Positions 1 to 9,875 of a stretch of DNA of 64,000 nucleotides are shown here, in pieces (positions within the stretch are counted from its first letter, which is position 1; every line of letters begins with the position of its first letter). The DNA lies in NCBI GenBank assembly GCA_016786615.1, contig JAEUVX010000014.1, positions 1 through 64,000 on the forward strand, given 5' to 3'. The notes under the pieces were generated by a model, which was given only the letters and a program-made list of their open reading frames with translations, made no database searches and was not told where the DNA came from. Both the position numbers and the translations under genes were made by a program. This stretch comes from Flavipsychrobacter sp. GTDB lineage: Bacteria; Bacteroidota; Bacteroidia; Chitinophagales; Chitinophagaceae.

Positions 1-1
1 T

Positions 2-1942
2 CAATGGCAGGTGAATATGGGTGGCGGTTTTGCGAATGTGACGACGAGTGCACCATATTCAGGAACTACGTCACCGACCTTAAGTATATTAAATGTATCA
101 GGAGCTTATAATGGTTACATCTACCGTTGTGTGATAACAGGTGCTTGTACTCCACCAACAATAACTAATAGTGCAACTCTTACCGTTAACACAAGGCCAT
201 TCCTGATAGCACATCCATTACATACAGGTGTATGTGAGGGTACACCGGCAGTGTTATCTGTTAATGCAACAGGTACCGGTATGAGCTATCAGTGGCAGGT
301 AAATACCGGCGGCGGTTATGTAAATGTGAGTAATGGTGGTGTTATAAGCGGTGCTACCAGTGCAGCACTTACAATTTCGAATACAGCGGTGAGTATGCAT
401 GGTAACCATTATCGTTGTGTACTTACAGGTATCTGTTCACCGGCAATAATTACGAACGAGGCAGTATTGAGAGTGCATACAGCACCAAATATTACCAGCC
501 AACCAGCGAACAAAGTAAGTTGTGCAGGTAATAATACCATATTCAGTGTAGGTGCTACTACACTTACTAATAGCGGAATCGGATTGACATACCAATGGCA
601 GGTAAATACCAGTACCGGTTATACGAATCTGAGTAATGCGGCGCCTTATAGCGGAGTGACGACAGCAAATCTTTTAATCAGCAATATCCCTGTAGGCTTG
701 AATGGTAATATGTATCGTTGTGCAGTGAGTACAATCTGCACACCTGTAATTATGACTAATGATGCTGTTCTTAATGTAGAAACATTACCTACAATCACTA
801 GCCACCCGCAGGATGCTACAATATGCCCGGGTAGCAATGGCAGCTTTATAGTAGGTGCTTCCGGTAGCGGATTATTGTATCAATGGCAGGTAAATGATGG
901 CAGTGGTTATATTGACATTCCAGGTAGCAGCACTGCTTATAATGGTATGAACAATGCGGTACTGAACGTACTTGCAGTAACGCCATCAATGCATGGATAC
1001 CAATACCGTTGTCGCGTAAGGGGTAACTGTAGCCCCGCTGTTATGACGACTGTAGCAAGATTGTCAGTGCATAACCCCGTTATTGTTAATAGCCATAGCA
1101 ATATAGATACTGTATGCGAAGGCAAGGTGTCGAGATTAGGAGTTAAAGCAACAGGCGGTGGATTATTATATCAATGGCAACGCCGTCAGCCGGATGGTAC
1201 TTATGCAGACCTGATGAATATACCGCCATATTCTGGTGTTAACACAGATTCGCTGCGTATCAGCGGTACACCTGCAGGCTTGAATGGCAGTGTTTATCGT
1301 TGTGCAATAACAGAAACCGTACTCTGTGGATTGTGGTATTATACAGGTGATATCCCACTGACAGTTAATGCAGCGCCTGCATCAAGCCCTGCACAACTGG
1401 AGATTACCCAGTTTGGTAAAGGTATCTTCAGTGTACCGGCAGGAGCATCAACGTATCAATGGCAGGAAAACGATAATAGCGGAGGAGGCTACTACAATCT
1501 AGCCGATGGTGGTTCTTACAAAGGGGTGTACACAAATACATTGACGATAGATCCTGTATCATTATTAATGACAGGTAATATGTATCGTTGTATAATAGAT
1601 GGTATTTGTACATCATCAATAACAAGCCATCCGTCGCAATTGATAATCAATCCGTCGTTGGGTATCGGTAACAAACAGCTTGTGGCAGGCGGTATTACCA
1701 TATATCCTAATCCACTATCAGGTAGCGAACTGAGTGTAAGGTTTGACAAAGTACCTGTTGGAAGTACAGAAGTTAAAGCACTGGATAAACTGGGCAAGGT
1801 AGTATATACCGGAACGCTTGAAGTTAACAACAGTAAGGTAGGTGTTATCAACCTGCAGGCATTGGCAGCAGGCGTGTATATGCTGCAGGTGATGAATGCA
1901 GATGCAAATATTGCTGAAACTATACAGTTTACTAAACAGTAA
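2..1942 (+). CDS. Ig-like repeat protein with T9SS sorting domain (5' end outside window)
   Basis: The reading frame is open from the first bases, and the first residues (QWQVN) already match the internal repeat, so the true start lies upstream. About six Ig-like units of roughly 95 residues follow. Each carries a YQWQ motif early and a YRC...C motif near its end, which looks like a disulfide-bonded beta-sandwich. The last ~80 residues (IYPNPLSG... to GVYMLQV) form a type A T9SS C-terminal sorting domain, so the protein is predicted to be exported and anchored at or released from the cell surface. The function of such repeat proteins is usually adhesion or matrix binding; that is inference. 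A strong hairpin follows the stop codon. Confidence 0.85.
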   Translation, partial: QWQVNMGGGFANVTTSAPYSGTTSPTLSILNVSGAYNGYIYRCVITGACTPPTITNSATLTVNTRPFLIAHPLHTGVCEGTPAVLSVNATGTGMSYQWQVNTGGGYVNVSNGGVISGATSAALTISNTAVSMHGNHYRCVLTGICSPAIITNEAVLRVHTAPNITSQPANKVSCAGNNTIFSVGATTLTNSGIGLTYQWQVNTSTGYTNLSNAAPYSGVTTANLLISNIPVGLNGNMYRCAVSTICTPVIMTNDAVLNVETLPTITSHPQDATICPGSNGSFIVGASGSGLLYQWQVNDGSGYIDIPGSSTAYNGMNNAVLNVLAVTPSMHGYQYRCRVRGNCSPAVMTTVARLSVHNPVIVNSHSNIDTVCEGKVSRLGVKATGGGLLYQWQRRQPDGTYADLMNIPPYSGVNTDSLRISGTPAGLNGSVYRCAITETVLCGLWYYTGDIPLTVNAAPASSPAQLEITQFGKGIFSVPAGASTYQWQENDNSGGGYYNLADGGSYKGVYTNTLTIDPVSLLMTGNMYRCIIDGICTSSITSHPSQLIINPSLGIGNKQLVAGGITIYPNPLSGSELSVRFDKVPVGSTEVKALDKLGKVVYTGTLEVNNSKVGVINLQALAAGVYMLQVMNADANIAETIQFTKQ

Positions 1943-1952
1943 TAGTAATATA

Positions 1953-2000
1953 CTAAACAATAAAAGGGGCTGCATAATTGCAGCCCCTTTTATTGTTTAG
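1953..2000. terminator. Bidirectional terminator between convergent genes
   Basis: A perfect 21-bp inverted repeat (1953-1973 and 1980-2000) has a 6-nt loop. The GGGGCTGC core is flanked by A/T runs on both sides, so it can end the Ig-repeat gene and the convergent porP/sprF-like gene. Confidence 0.9.
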
Positions 2001-2034
2001 TTGTATATCATTATTGTGTAGAAGGTAATTAGTG

Positions 2035-3072
2035 TTAATAAAAATCAGGGCAAATTGTTCTGCTTTTTTCTCTATTAGGATTGTTAATCAATCCGGCTTT
2101 TATGATGCTTATTTCATAGCCACCTTGCAGCTTTGTTGCAGCTTTCAGTTTTGAAGAGTTTACGTCGTATGATACTGTAAAAGCATAGTCTTTATAACGC
2201 AGTTTTACTGTTGGAATGAACGCATCATTGAACCGATAGAATACACCACCAAAAAGAATAAACAGGAGTTCGTCATTTGGGCCTTTTTTATTCCAGCCAA
2301 ATAAGCCACCAGCGATTAATTCGTTATAAGAACCTTGCCTGCTGTAATTAGCATGTAATTGAAAACTATACAAGTCGCTTATTGGTTTGCTTAATGCAGC
2401 ATTCGCATTCCATCGGGTAGCAATTTTGATATTATTGTTGTTAAAGAAAGAATTGCGTGGTGTGGTGAAGTGGTATGCCGATATGCCAATAATATAATTC
2501 AGGCTGTTTTCTTCATTGCCATTGGAGCTGCTGAAGGTAACGCCTGTGCCAAGGTCCCAATAATTAAAGCTGGGGTTGTTCATGTTTTCACCCGTTGGGT
2601 TCTCGGCATTATAGCTGTTGTTTTGATATTGATTATTGTATGTAGCTTTTGATTGGTCGTAACTGCGTTGGATAAAACCACCCGTAAAACCAACAGACAG
2701 GTAAGAATTATGTCCGTCTTCGAGTGATTTATTGTAATTAATCGCAGGATAAACAGATAGTGTCTTCATGCTCACACTACCTGCTTTATCGTAATAAGCT
2801 AATAGGCCAATGCTCAGATAATCATTCACTTCGTTCATCACTATCCTTGTTTCAGCATTTACCAGACCTGTTTGATATGGCTTGCTTACGCTACTCCACT
2901 GGTTGCGGTATAAGGCGGCAACTTTATAATCTCCTGTAAACAAACCTGTAAGCGATGGGTTTCGTAATATAGAGGTTTCGTAGAATTGAGAGAAATGTAT
3001 ATCCTGCGCAAATGTATTTGCAGATGCAAGTATTGCAGTGGCTATTCCAATCTTTAGTATGTTCGTATTCAT
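2035..3072 (-). CDS. PorP/SprF family type IX secretion outer-membrane protein
   Basis: 345 residues with a signal peptide (cleavage probably after NTFAQ) and the family hallmark near the N-terminus, DIHFSQFYETSILRNPSLTG followed by YRNQWSSV. The rest alternates short beta strands, as expected for an outer-membrane barrel. It starts 14 bp after the stop of the PKD/CHU_C gene on the same strand, so the two probably form one operon. In Flavobacterium johnsoniae, proteins with the type B sorting domain need a cognate PorP/SprF partner for secretion; this pair has that arrangement. Confidence 0.92.
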   Translation of the reverse strand: MNTNILKIGIATAILASANTFAQDIHFSQFYETSILRNPSLTGLFTGDYKVAALYRNQWSSVSKPYQTGLVNAETRIVMNEVNDYLSIGLLAYYDKAGSVSMKTLSVYPAINYNKSLEDGHNSYLSVGFTGGFIQRSYDQSKATYNNQYQNNSYNAENPTGENMNNPSFNYWDLGTGVTFSSSNGNEENSLNYIIGISAYHFTTPRNSFFNNNNIKIATRWNANAALSKPISDLYSFQLHANYSRQGSYNELIAGGLFGWNKKGPNDELLFILFGGVFYRFNDAFIPTVKLRYKDYAFTVSYDVNSSKLKAATKLQGGYEISIIKAGLINNPNREKSRTICPDFY

Positions 3073-3086
3073 CGTTTATAGAGTTG

Positions 3087-6000
3087 TTATCTTACAATGG
3101 ATATATCGCCTTTTATAGTCATCACTTCTCCGTCTTCGCAATATGCTTCCAGTATATACATAAACACATCCGGTGGTAGTATATTGCCTTTATAAGTACC
3201 ATCCCATGCAGTAGAGGCGTCATTCAATTTAAAATTACTGTTCTGATAAACTACTTCGCCCCATCTGTTAAATATTCGGAATGACTTGATATTATCCAAA
3301 CCCGTACCGCGAGGATAAAAAACATCATTTTGTCCGTCTCCGTTTGGAGTAAAGGTGTTTGGAATAAATAGCTGACTCTTATCGCATAGCACTATAATTC
3401 TTACTTTATCGGAATCGACACAACCAAAATCTGTATAGACTTTTACAATATATTCTGTAGTCCTTTTTGGTGATGCAGTAGGGTCGGGGCAGTCATCACA
3501 GTTAAGGCTTTCTCCGGGTTCCCATTTAAATCTTTTTATCAGGTTGCCGGTTGCAGAAATAGGTGCACTATGACCCGCTATTATAGTAGTACTACCCGTG
3601 GCAGTTACATCGGGCAGCGGATGTACCGTCACCTGTACGTAATCCGTATCCGGAATACAACGCCCTTCAATTGATACTACTTTGTAACGTATAGTGTACT
3701 GCGGTGAAGCTACAGGTGTAGAAGATTTATTGTCATCTAACCCATCAGAAGGTGTCCATTGGTATTGTTTACCTCCGGATACCGATAACTGAACTTTTGC
3801 ATTTCTGCAAATAGATTCATCGGGGCTGGTAATTGCGGTTACCTTTGTTTTCAATTTCACAACTACGGTGTCAGTGTTTGAGCACCCATTAGCATCTGTT
3901 CCTTTTACTACAAAAGAGAAGACTTCTTTAGGATATGCAAATGGCGATGCGCAGTCAAGGCAGCTTAAATAAGATGAATTGTTCCACTGGTATTTTACAC
4001 CACCCGTTGCGGTAAGTCTTGCAGAGTCCTGGTTACAGATTACAGTATCTGCACCTGCGTATATGTCAGGTAAACCATATACTGTGAGGTCTTTTGTAAT
4101 ACTGTCTTTACATCCCCTGTCGTTTTGAACAAACAGTTTGACGCTGTAATTGCCCGGAGCGCCATAAAATAATTTAGGCCGTTTTTGCATACTTGTAGTT
4201 CCGTCATGGAATGTCCAGCTCCAAGTGGTGATATCTGAGAAGAAACTCTTTGAAGTGTCAAGGTGTGTTACTGTAGAGTATTGGCAAGGTGCGTCTGCAA
4301 TGAAGTCAGGTATTACACCGTCAACTTTAATTGGCTCTAGACCATTGCTAAGGCTTTTGCAACCTTTCGAATCTTCAAAGATTACCCTTGGAGTATATTG
4401 TCCGGGATTTTGATAGATATGAGAGATATTGCTTGCTGTTGATTTTATTACAACACCATCATCAAAGTCCCATGTAAGGTTGGCAACATTGCTTGTTGCA
4501 GCGTTGAAGAATACTTCAAGTGGTTTGCAGCCTATGATCGGAGAATAAGAAAATGCACCGTCGTAACCAAGCAAGCTGATGTTCTTTGATACGGAATCTG
4601 TACAACCATATCTATCAGTTTCAATGAGTACTACTTTATAAAAGCCTGCCTTCGTATAAAATTCTTTAGGGTTGGCTAATGAAGATGTATTACCTAAGCC
4701 CATCTTCCAATAATATGATACTGCTGTAGAAGGTATCCGGGTGAATTGTACCAATAGTGGTGGGCATACAGACACAGAGTCGGACATTGTAAACCTTGGG
4801 TTAGGTTTTACAATAGTTACAGAATCTATTTTAATCATGGTATCTCTGCAACCAACAAAGTCGACTGCAATCAGCCTGATAGTATATGAGCCGGGTTGTG
4901 TATAGCTATGTGTCGGGTTTAATAAGCGAGAGCTACCACCATCTCCGAAGTCCCAATACGCGGAATCCGCACCGGAAAGGTTAATAAAAGCTAATGGCTC
5001 TCCAATACATGCAGTATCTTTTACCTGGAAGTCTGCAGATGGTTTTCTTGCTTGTATATAGCCCGGTTTTACAACAGAGTCCTTACAGCCCAGATTATCT
5101 GTAATGTATAGTTTAACGTCATAAAATCCACGATTAGTGTATGTTGCACTGGAGTTAGTGCCTGATATGGTAACATTGCTGCCTAAACCATAATTCCATG
5201 TTCTGTTTGTTATTGTGGCACCGGTTGGTACAGAAGATGTATCCGTAAAGTTTACATTAAATGGAATACACCCTACCAATGGACTGCCTGTAAAACCTAC
5301 TGTAGGCCACGATACGAATATGTAGTTGTTTTTAACGATAGAATCAATACATCCCAATTGGTCTGTTATTACAACTTTTATTTTATGGAAGCCGGTACTG
5401 GTTCTGAAACGATGTGTATAGTTGACCAAGCTGTCAACATTAACAGGTACATTATTTACATACCAGTTATATGTGTAAGCTGTCCGACCTACTAATGTAG
5501 AATTAAATCTGACTGAATCGCCCTTGCATATTGCGGTGTCATTTACGGTAAGCGTCATATAGGGGTCATTCAGTACAATTTGTTGTGTCAGTGTATCTAT
5601 ACAACCTGATCGGCTGTTGTAAGTAGCCAGCTTTACGGTATAAGTACCTAAAGACGGATAGTGAAATACTGGATTTAGCGTAGTGCTGCTTGTTGTGTTA
5701 TTGGGGTCTCCGAAAAACCATGTGTATGATGTAGCACCAATAGACAGGTTGTTGAAAATTACTTTAGTTAAAGTGTCACAGTCTTGCCTTGCTGAAAACA
5801 TAGCTTTGGGCGAATCAACAATAATGTATTGATCTTTTGTGACCTTGGTTGTACAACCGTTGTGGTGGGCAATAAGCGTGACTTTGAAGGTGTCGGGAAG
5901 TAAATAAGTATGTGTAGGATTAACAGCAGTAGATTTTGCACCGTCGCCAAAATGCCACTCATAGTCGGAAACAGGCCCTGTCGTGAGATTTGTGAAACTA

Positions 6001-7682
6001 ACAGATTTGTTTACACAAATTCTTCTCGGGGTTGCATCAAAATCAACCACAGGAGGTATTCCTACTTTTACTATTGCGGTATCAACTGATACGCAACCTT
6101 TTGTTGTTGTTAATGTAGCAGTTACCAAGAAGGTGCCTGTATCTGTATATGTATGTGTTGGGAATTGTCCCGTAACATTAGGCGTAAAATCACCAAAGTT
6201 CCAAACTACAGATTGTATAGGATATGGGTATTGACGCTTGCTGTTAAAAGTTGGTGGTGTTGTAGTGGTGAATGCGGAATCAGCAAATTTTATTGTGAGA
6301 GGTTTACATCCCCAAATAGGTATCAGTCTTTCATTCATCAGGTTGTGAGCAAAAATTTCACTAAAAAGGTTATGAATTTTTACATAGTCGTCTTTTACGA
6401 TAGTATCTCTGCAACCATGTAGTGTTGTTACAATCAGTTTAGGTGTATAGTACCTGTTTTGTGTATAAGTGTAAGAAGGAGATGCGCTTGAATTTGTTAC
6501 CGTAGGGGTAACACCAAAATCCCATAAATAAGTACTATAACTACCATTGGCAACAAACTGTATTGTTTGTGATGCAGGACATACTGTATCAGGTATTGTT
6601 ACGAAATCAACTATCGGTTTAGGGTTTACTGTAATTGTTTTTGTAGCTGTTGAGATACAGCCGGCGTAATTGTAGGTGAGTGTAATAGTAAAAGTGCCGG
6701 AAGTATAATATACATAGCTTACAGAATTGCCAGAAAAAGTATTAGGGCCATCTCCAAAATTCCATGTGCAGGTACCTCCGCCCGGTGTACTAGTACTATT
6801 CACGCTAATGGCTGTGCCTTCGCAAACACTTGTTGGGGCAGTAAAATTTGCTATGGGAGTATGATACTTAATATAATTATTTCTTATAACCGAGTCCTTA
6901 CAGCCATTGGCATCTGTTACAATTAGTTTTGGTGACCAAGCATTAGGTGGGGCAGTGTATGGGTGTGAAGTAGATGCGCCGGTTCCTGATGGAGAACCAT
7001 CACCAAAGTTCCAGCTATATGTAAACGGCCCGGAACCTGTTGCTGAACCATTGAAAAATGCTGTGAATGGGGATACGCAAAAGTCTGTCTGAGGAGATGA
7101 GAAATTTGGTACAGGTTTTGGCAATACATTTATATACGCTGTTTTGGTGAGCAAATTGCTGCAACCAAAACTATTAGTAACAGTAAGTGTTACATCCTGT
7201 GTGCCGGGATTTGTAAAAATGCCGCTTGTTGTTGCCCCCGAACCAAAATTCCCCCAGAACCAACTGTATGTATTAGGCCCTGTACCTCCGGGTGTACTGG
7301 CATCAGCAAAACTTACCGTTAAAGGAGAACAACCGCTTGTAGGGCTGGTAGCATTAAAGTTAACAACAGGTGAAGGATGAACCGTAATGTAGTTTGTTTT
7401 TGTTTCTACATTAGAACTGCTTCCCTTATAGATAGTTAATGTGATAGTATAACTGCCGGGGGTTGAAAAAGTTTTTGATGGGTTCTTTAGTGTGCTTGGT
7501 GTACCGGCAAGGTCCCATGAATAGCTGCTGGGACTACCGGACGATGCATCATAAAAATTAACTACTAATGGTCCGCAGCCGCTCGTTGTCGTTGCATAAA
7601 AATCGGCATTCAATTGTGCAATTGATACATTCGGGAGTACCAGTAGTAATAATATATATGTGATTTTTTTCAGAAGAAGCAT
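3087..7682 (-). CDS. Giant PKD-repeat protein with gliding-motility-type (CHU_C, type B) C-terminal domain
   Basis: 1531 residues. An N-terminal signal peptide (LLLLVLPNVSIAQ) is followed by a long array of PKD-like domains, recognisable by repeated WDFGDG/WNFGD and HxYxxPGxYxVxL motifs about 85-90 residues apart. The last ~95 residues (FIPNTFTPNGDGQNDVF... FNRWGEVVYQ ... WDG.YKG) are the gliding motility-associated C-terminal domain, a type B T9SS signal. It is predicted to be a surface-exposed filamentous adhesin of the SprB kind; the adhesin role is inference. It is immediately followed by its likely secretion partner, the PorP/SprF gene. Confidence 0.92.
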   Translation of the reverse strand: MLLLKKITYILLLLVLPNVSIAQLNADFYATTTSGCGPLVVNFYDASSGSPSSYSWDLAGTPSTLKNPSKTFSTPGSYTITLTIYKGSSSNVETKTNYITVHPSPVVNFNATSPTSGCSPLTVSFADASTPGGTGPNTYSWFWGNFGSGATTSGIFTNPGTQDVTLTVTNSFGCSNLLTKTAYINVLPKPVPNFSSPQTDFCVSPFTAFFNGSATGSGPFTYSWNFGDGSPSGTGASTSHPYTAPPNAWSPKLIVTDANGCKDSVIRNNYIKYHTPIANFTAPTSVCEGTAISVNSTSTPGGGTCTWNFGDGPNTFSGNSVSYVYYTSGTFTITLTYNYAGCISTATKTITVNPKPIVDFVTIPDTVCPASQTIQFVANGSYSTYLWDFGVTPTVTNSSASPSYTYTQNRYYTPKLIVTTLHGCRDTIVKDDYVKIHNLFSEIFAHNLMNERLIPIWGCKPLTIKFADSAFTTTTPPTFNSKRQYPYPIQSVVWNFGDFTPNVTGQFPTHTYTDTGTFLVTATLTTTKGCVSVDTAIVKVGIPPVVDFDATPRRICVNKSVSFTNLTTGPVSDYEWHFGDGAKSTAVNPTHTYLLPDTFKVTLIAHHNGCTTKVTKDQYIIVDSPKAMFSARQDCDTLTKVIFNNLSIGATSYTWFFGDPNNTTSSTTLNPVFHYPSLGTYTVKLATYNSRSGCIDTLTQQIVLNDPYMTLTVNDTAICKGDSVRFNSTLVGRTAYTYNWYVNNVPVNVDSLVNYTHRFRTSTGFHKIKVVITDQLGCIDSIVKNNYIFVSWPTVGFTGSPLVGCIPFNVNFTDTSSVPTGATITNRTWNYGLGSNVTISGTNSSATYTNRGFYDVKLYITDNLGCKDSVVKPGYIQARKPSADFQVKDTACIGEPLAFINLSGADSAYWDFGDGGSSRLLNPTHSYTQPGSYTIRLIAVDFVGCRDTMIKIDSVTIVKPNPRFTMSDSVSVCPPLLVQFTRIPSTAVSYYWKMGLGNTSSLANPKEFYTKAGFYKVVLIETDRYGCTDSVSKNISLLGYDGAFSYSPIIGCKPLEVFFNAATSNVANLTWDFDDGVVIKSTASNISHIYQNPGQYTPRVIFEDSKGCKSLSNGLEPIKVDGVIPDFIADAPCQYSTVTHLDTSKSFFSDITTWSWTFHDGTTSMQKRPKLFYGAPGNYSVKLFVQNDRGCKDSITKDLTVYGLPDIYAGADTVICNQDSARLTATGGVKYQWNNSSYLSCLDCASPFAYPKEVFSFVVKGTDANGCSNTDTVVVKLKTKVTAITSPDESICRNAKVQLSVSGGKQYQWTPSDGLDDNKSSTPVASPQYTIRYKVVSIEGRCIPDTDYVQVTVHPLPDVTATGSTTIIAGHSAPISATGNLIKRFKWEPGESLNCDDCPDPTASPKRTTEYIVKVYTDFGCVDSDKVRIIVLCDKSQLFIPNTFTPNGDGQNDVFYPRGTGLDNIKSFRIFNRWGEVVYQNSNFKLNDASTAWDGTYKGNILPPDVFMYILEAYCEDGEVMTIKGDISIVR

Positions 7683-7939
7683 AGCCGCGGGTTGAATGTT
7701 GATTGTACTGCTATAAAGTTAAATAATACTTAAAAGCAATAGCTAAGATTGAGCCTTGAAATATGCTATTTTCATCCTATTTTAATTACAAATCTGATAA
7801 TTATTAATTAGTAGTTAATTGCATTTGAGGGTGGCTGACAGAAATTGTCATTGAACAGATTATCAGGAGAAATTGTATTCAAAACGAATCATTAAATATA
7901 AGGCTGCCTTTTCATACTTTTGCAGTCCTTTTTTTAAAT
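7683..7939. other. Divergent intergenic region
   Basis: This 257-bp AT-rich spacer separates the PKD gene (minus) from lysA (plus). It holds the lysA promoter element listed separately. I see no gene and no strong hairpin in it. Confidence 0.6.
7915..7922 (+). promoter_or_regulatory. Bacteroidota-type -7 element upstream of lysA
   Basis: TACTTTTG matches the TAnnTTTG consensus exactly and lies 18 nt before the lysA ATG. No clear -33 TTG was found at the usual spacing. Confidence 0.6.
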
Positions 7940-9154
7940 ATGTCTCAGTCACTCAGTAAAGAACAGTTGATAAGTGTAGCCAATGAATTTGGTACACCTG
8001 TGTATGTATATCATGCAGAGAAAATAGCAGAACAGTATAACAAACTGAAAGATGCGTTTAAGAGTCATCCTACACGTTTTTTCTATGCTTGTAAGGCTCT
8101 TACAAATATCAATGTACTGAAGTACATGAAAAGCCTTGGTGCATCTATAGATTGTGTAAGCATCAACGAAGTGAAGCTGGCGCTGAAAGCAGGTTTTGAG
8201 CCTAATGAGATATTATATACACCAAACTGTGTGGACTTCAATGAAATAGTTGATGCACAGCAAATGGGTGTGAACATCAATATCGACAATATATCAATCC
8301 TTGAACAGTTTGGTAATAAGTTTGGTAGTGGTTATCCTGTTTGTATCCGTATCAATCCGCATATAGAAGCTGGGGGTAATTACAAAATATCTACAGGCCA
8401 TATCGATAGCAAGTTTGGTATATCGGTACACCAACTGCGCCATATTGAGCGCGTTGTGAAAACAACTAAGCTCCACGTAAAAGGCCTGCACATGCATACC
8501 GGTAGCGAGATTAAGGACGTAGATGTATTCCTGCGCGGGCTGGATGTAATGTTTGAAATTGCCCGCCACTTCGATACACTTGAGTTTATAGATATGGGTA
8601 GCGGCTTCAAAGTGCCATACAAGGAAGGTGATAAAGGAACGGATGTAGCGTTGCTTGGCGAAAAGCTGACTGCTGCCGTGAAAGAATTTGAAGCAGATTA
8701 TAACCGTACACTGGAAGTGTGGTTTGAACCGGGTAAATACCTGGTGAGCGAGTGTGGCTACTTCGTTGTAAAAGCGAATGTGATAAAACAAACGCCTGCT
8801 ACGGTTTTCGTAGGTGTCAATTCAGGATTCAATCACCTGATACGCCCGATGTTCTACGATGCATATCACCGCATAGAAAACATATCGAACCCGAATGGTG
8901 CAGAACGTATCTATACAATTGTAGGTAATATCTGCGAGACAGATACATTTGCCTGGGACAGGGTGATGAACGAAGTGCGCGAAGGGGATTACCTTGTGTT
9001 TTATAATGCGGGAGCTTATGGTTTTGAGATGAGCAGCAATTTCAACTCGAGGCTGAAGCCTGCTGAAGTGATGATAAAAGATGGCAAAGCGTTGCTGATA
9101 AGAGAACGTGATGAGTTTGAAGATTTACTTAGGAATCAGATAGAAGTACTATAA
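7940..9154 (+). CDS. lysA: Diaminopimelate decarboxylase
   Basis: 404 residues, full length for the fold-III PLP decarboxylase family. It converts meso-diaminopimelate to lysine plus CO2 in the cytoplasm, the last step of lysine synthesis. Visible motifs are the PLP lysine in FFYACKA (K52), HMHTGSEI, the glycine-rich GSGFKVPY, EPGKYLVSECG, and the C-terminal GNICETDTFAWDR with the active-site cysteine at the dimer interface. The ATG at 7940 gives the expected N-terminus and follows a consensus -7 element. dapA, an upstream step of the same pathway, lies elsewhere in the window at 54964. Confidence 0.93.
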   Translation: MSQSLSKEQLISVANEFGTPVYVYHAEKIAEQYNKLKDAFKSHPTRFFYACKALTNINVLKYMKSLGASIDCVSINEVKLALKAGFEPNEILYTPNCVDFNEIVDAQQMGVNINIDNISILEQFGNKFGSGYPVCIRINPHIEAGGNYKISTGHIDSKFGISVHQLRHIERVVKTTKLHVKGLHMHTGSEIKDVDVFLRGLDVMFEIARHFDTLEFIDMGSGFKVPYKEGDKGTDVALLGEKLTAAVKEFEADYNRTLEVWFEPGKYLVSECGYFVVKANVIKQTPATVFVGVNSGFNHLIRPMFYDAYHRIENISNPNGAERIYTIVGNICETDTFAWDRVMNEVREGDYLVFYNAGAYGFEMSSNFNSRLKPAEVMIKDGKALLIRERDEFEDLLRNQIEVL

Positions 9155-9158
9155 CATT

Positions 9159-9182
9159 AAGCTCTCGTAAGAGAGCTTTTTT
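9159..9182 (+). terminator. Rho-independent terminator after lysA
   Basis: Stem AAGCTCTC/GAGAGCTT with a GTAA loop, followed by a T-run, 5 nt after the lysA stop codon. Confidence 0.85.
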
Positions 9183-9245
9183 ATTAAAACGATAATAACG
9201 ATTTATCAGTATTCATTGTATTTTTAAGGAAATAACCATTACAAT

Positions 9246-9827
9246 ATGCAGTATATAGCAGTTTTTTGCGGTTCTAAAGAAGGGTATAATGAAACCTACA
9301 GGGAAACAGCTTACGGACTGGGTGCTATACTTGCTGAACGTGGCATTGGGTTGGTATATGGTGGTGGTAAAGTAGGCCTGATGGGCGCGGTGGCAGATGG
9401 GGTGTTGCAAAACGGCGGTAAAGTAATCGGAGTTATCCCCGATTTTTTACAAACTAAAGAAGTAGCTCATGAAGGGGTTACAGAAATGATAGTAACAGAT
9501 AGTATGCATACACGCAAAGTGAAAATGCATGAATTGAGTGATGGTGTAATAGTGCTGCCCGGAGGATGGGGAACAATGGATGAAATGTTTGAAATGCTTA
9601 CATGGGGCCAACTGGGCCTGCATAAAAAGCCTATAGCGTTGTTGAACATAAATGGTTTTTATGACAGCCTGAAAGTATTGGTGAACAATATGATACAAGA
9701 GGGTTTCCTCGAAGAATGTACAGCAGAAATATTAATGACAAGTGACTCGATAGAAGAATTGCTGAGTATGATGGAACATTTTGAAGCACCGACAGTAGAA
9801 CGCTTACTGGATAAATCAGATACTTAA
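9246..9827 (+). CDS. TIGR00730/LOG-family Rossmann protein
   Basis: 193 residues. It shows the LOG signature: GGGKVGLMGAVADGVL near residues 39-54 and LPGGWGTMDEMFE near residue 105, i.e. the PGGxGTxxE nucleotide-binding and catalytic motif. Characterised family members hydrolyse cytokinin riboside 5'-monophosphates or AMP-like nucleotides to ribose 5-phosphate and the free base. In bacteria the real substrate is often unknown, so the nucleotide hydrolase assignment is at family level only. It sits alone between lysA's terminator and the SpmA/B-like gene, 48 bp upstream of the latter, with which it could be cotranscribed. Confidence 0.85.
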   Translation: MQYIAVFCGSKEGYNETYRETAYGLGAILAERGIGLVYGGGKVGLMGAVADGVLQNGGKVIGVIPDFLQTKEVAHEGVTEMIVTDSMHTRKVKMHELSDGVIVLPGGWGTMDEMFEMLTWGQLGLHKKPIALLNINGFYDSLKVLVNNMIQEGFLEECTAEILMTSDSIEELLSMMEHFEAPTVERLLDKSDT

Positions 9828-9875
9828 ATTATTACCTGCTAAGTTTTATCTTCATAGCCATAATTATCAATTCAG

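Noticed and set aside
3087-7682. Plus-strand ORFs across the PKD gene
   Set aside because: Several open frames of 60-90 codons occur opposite the PKD gene but have no start signals or recognisable content; they are shadows of the repeat sequence.
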